Assembly (NCBI GenBank): GCA_018828825.1
Contig: JAHJUV010000106.1
Coordinates: 1 to 23,910 of the forward strand
DNA length: 23,910 nt
DNA from: Planctomycetota bacterium
GTDB taxonomy: Bacteria; Planctomycetota; Phycisphaerae; Sedimentisphaerales; UBA12454
Direction: 5' to 3'
Under the pieces are notes generated by a model. The model worked only from the letters and a program-made list of their open reading frames with translations, was not told the origin of the DNA and ran no database searches. Each line of letters begins with the position of its first letter. Within the stretch, counting starts at the first letter, position 1. This document shows positions 22,331-23,910 of this stretch, piece after piece. Both the position numbers and the translations under genes were made by a program.

Positions 22331-22566
22331 CAATGGTGAAAAGGTGCGGTAAGAGCGCACCGCGGCAATGGTGACACTGCCGGCACGGCAAACCCCACCG
22401 CCTGCAAGACCAAGTATGCCGGTATGCTCTGCCCGAGCGTTATTCCGGCGGGTAGGTCGCTTGAGCCTGTCAGCAATGGCAGGCCTTAGAGAAATGGTCG
22501 CATCCCGATTTATCGGGAACAGAACCCGGCTTATAGACCCACCGGACAAAAAAATTTACTGCCCCA

Positions 22567-23910
22567 TTAAACAGATTCAGTTTCAACTGTCGGCACGGCA
22601 GGCATAGAGGCCGGTATAACAGGCATTTTTTCTATCACTCTCATCGATTTCCATTTGCCCGCAAGAAACCGCAGGAAAAACAGTATCGCCAGGGCGCAAA
22701 CATAAGCGGCCAGTGCGGTCCAGACCGCATAGAGTCTTAACCTGTCATGCAGAAAGGTTATCGCCAGCCAGCTTGGAATAACCATAATCAGCCAGTTGAG
22801 CCAGATTGAAATATACATTACGAATTTCGTATCGCCCGCTCCTTTCAGCGCCGCTGAAAAGATGATGTTGCCGGTATCGAAAATGCAGTAAGCACTTACA
22901 AAATATAGCAGTGTTCTTGCTATCGGCCTTATCGCCTCCATCTGCTCGGGCGATGCCCCTGCCGCAAACGGAAGCATAAACAGATTCGGAATAAGGCAGT
23001 ACCCCGCAGCCATGGTAATCATATAACCCAAAGTCAGCTTGGCCGCTGAAAAGGTGGTCTTTTGCGCGATTTCCGGTCTGCCCGCGCCTATCGCCCGGCC
23101 GACAAGTATGCTCGTCGCCATACCGAAACCAATCATCGGCATAAATGAAAGCGTATTAATCTGAAAAACCATCGACGAAGCGGCGAACGATACCGCGTCG
23201 ATTCTGCCTACGAAAACCACAAAAAGCGTAAAGCCCAGTATATCGAGCATAAACTGCACTCCGCTCGGTATGCCGAATTTCATCAGTCTGCCGGACAATT
23301 CCTTATCGAAAATATAATTCGAGGTACAGAAATCCCGGCGGTTAGCAGGCAGTAAAAAGATTACAAAATAAACTATGCACGCCGCGGCACTGGAAATTAC
23401 TGTCGCTACCGCTGCACCGGCGATACCCAATTTCGGAAAACCGAAATGTCCGAAAATAAGCGCATAGTCCAGCACAATATTGATAATCGTTTTAACAACG
23501 TTAATCCACATCACCGTCCAGGTTTTCCCCCGGCCCATCAGAAAACAGGAAACCGCAGCGTCCACAATTCCCGGCAGCGCCCCGAACAGCAGAATCTTGA
23601 AATACACGAGCTCATATCTGGCAAGCGCCGGGTCATGTCCGACAAGTGTGATAATAGGTCTGGCAAATAAAGCGATTGAGGCCATTATCAAACCGGCGGC
23701 GATGGAAAAATAAATGCTCTGCCAGACGGCCGGGCCGATTCTTTTTCGCATTTTCGCACCATCGTACTGTGAAACAAAGGTGCTTGCGTAAGTAGCTGTG
23801 CCAAGGAAGAAACTGAAAGGCACAAAACTCAGTATCCCCCCCATCATCGCCGCGCTCATCGCGTCGCGGTCGAGCCACATCAGAAAGACCCTGTCCACAA
23901 ACATCTGCAG
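22567..23910 (-). CDS. MATE-family efflux transporter (5' end outside the window)
   Basis: At least 447 residues; the frame runs through the right edge (L-Q before MFVDRVFLMW), so the initiator and part of the first helix are missing. About 11-12 membrane helices are visible, in the two-bundle MATE order, with landmark segments FVDRVFLMWL, GTATYASTFVSQYDGA, ALPGIVDAAVSCFLMGRGKT, NIVLDYALIFG and, in the second half, INTLSFMPMIGFGMATSILV then GRAIGAGRPE. MATE proteins export cationic compounds or drugs in exchange for H+ or Na+. The polar C-terminal tail (PVIPASMPAVPTVETE) is proline-rich and probably unstructured. The stop is 12 bp from the convergent rnpB end. Confidence 0.93.
   Translation of the reverse strand: MQMFVDRVFLMWLDRDAMSAAMMGGILSFVPFSFFLGTATYASTFVSQYDGAKMRKRIGPAVWQSIYFSIAAGLIMASIALFARPIITLVGHDPALARYELVYFKILLFGALPGIVDAAVSCFLMGRGKTWTVMWINVVKTIINIVLDYALIFGHFGFPKLGIAGAAVATVISSAAACIVYFVIFLLPANRRDFCTSNYIFDKELSGRLMKFGIPSGVQFMLDILGFTLFVVFVGRIDAVSFAASSMVFQINTLSFMPMIGFGMATSILVGRAIGAGRPEIAQKTTFSAAKLTLGYMITMAAGYCLIPNLFMLPFAAGASPEQMEAIRPIARTLLYFVSAYCIFDTGNIIFSAALKGAGDTKFVMYISIWLNWLIMVIPSWLAITFLHDRLRLYAVWTALAAYVCALAILFFLRFLAGKWKSMRVIEKMPVIPASMPAVPTVETESV

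Larger units (their letters stand above)
22131..22554 (+). ncRNA. rnpB: RNase P RNA, bacterial type A
   Basis: This is the catalytic RNA of RNase P, which matures tRNA 5' ends. Conserved blocks, in order: GAGGAAAGTCCGGGC (about 22188-22202); P8 GATGGCTAACAGCCATC; ACAGAAA; GGTGAAAAGGTGCGGTAAGA then GCGCACCGCG; GGCAAACCCCACC; and AGAACCCGGCTTATAGACC near the 3' end. The ends TTTTGTCCGG and CCGGACAAAA pair as P1. Length is about 424 nt. Helices at the P3, P9 and P12 positions and the hairpin before AGAACCCGG are made of palindromic elements. The 3' end is 12 bp from the convergent MATE stop, and no plus-strand T-run follows. Confidence 0.95.

Noticed and set aside
22039..22549. Several ORFs on both strands over rnpB
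   Set aside because: The sequence is explained by conserved RNase P RNA blocks; the ORFs only reflect GC-rich palindromes.

Overview
The window is about 45% GC and looks like chromosomal DNA of a planctomycete, most likely class Phycisphaerae (uncultured or anaerobic). The evidence is two secreted proteins ending in short PEP-CTERM sorting tails, a rubrerythrin-like protein, MenA, a type A RNase P RNA, and many small interspersed palindromes and simple repeats. The assignment is an inference.

Layout. 59-7052 is mostly ordinary housekeeping. It holds a rubrerythrin-like diiron protein, a MenA/UbiA prenyltransferase, a convergent M48 lipoprotein peptidase, a phosphomannomutase/phosphoglucomutase, rlmN, a small-ORF plus nucleotidyltransferase pair coupled to a HAD phosphatase, and a DUF438/hemerythrin protein. 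7053-10200 holds a candidate minus-strand structured RNA, a small membrane protein, an FHA-GAF protein and a Fic protein. 10236-10448 is a strikingly regular array of 12 alternating half-sites between the Fic gene and a rightward gene set.

10689-21884 is an accessory region. Plus-strand genes resemble phage early and packaging functions: a double-HTH regulator, an ABC ATPase, a GNAT-like protein (together resembling COG2401 split in two), a ParB-like protein, a DUF1376-like replication protein and a small-terminase-like protein. A large-terminase-like gene lies on the other strand. No capsid, portal, tail, integrase or lysis gene is visible. Unrelated cargo sits between these genes: two PEP-CTERM genes each broken by one in-frame TAG, an Ig-like secreted protein, a DUF2335 pair, and an XRE-ImmA/PIN toxin-antitoxin-like pair.

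22131-22554 is rnpB with its own sigma70-type promoter. Its variable helices are filled with copies of one palindrome family. A MATE transporter gene on the minus strand runs off the right edge.

Most notable signals: the phased half-site array upstream of fic; the palindromes in rnpB; an inverted repeat able to hide the GNAT gene's ribosome binding site; the two amber-interrupted PEP-CTERM genes; and the capsid-less packaging-like gene set. All calls come from reading the sequence by eye; no database search was run.
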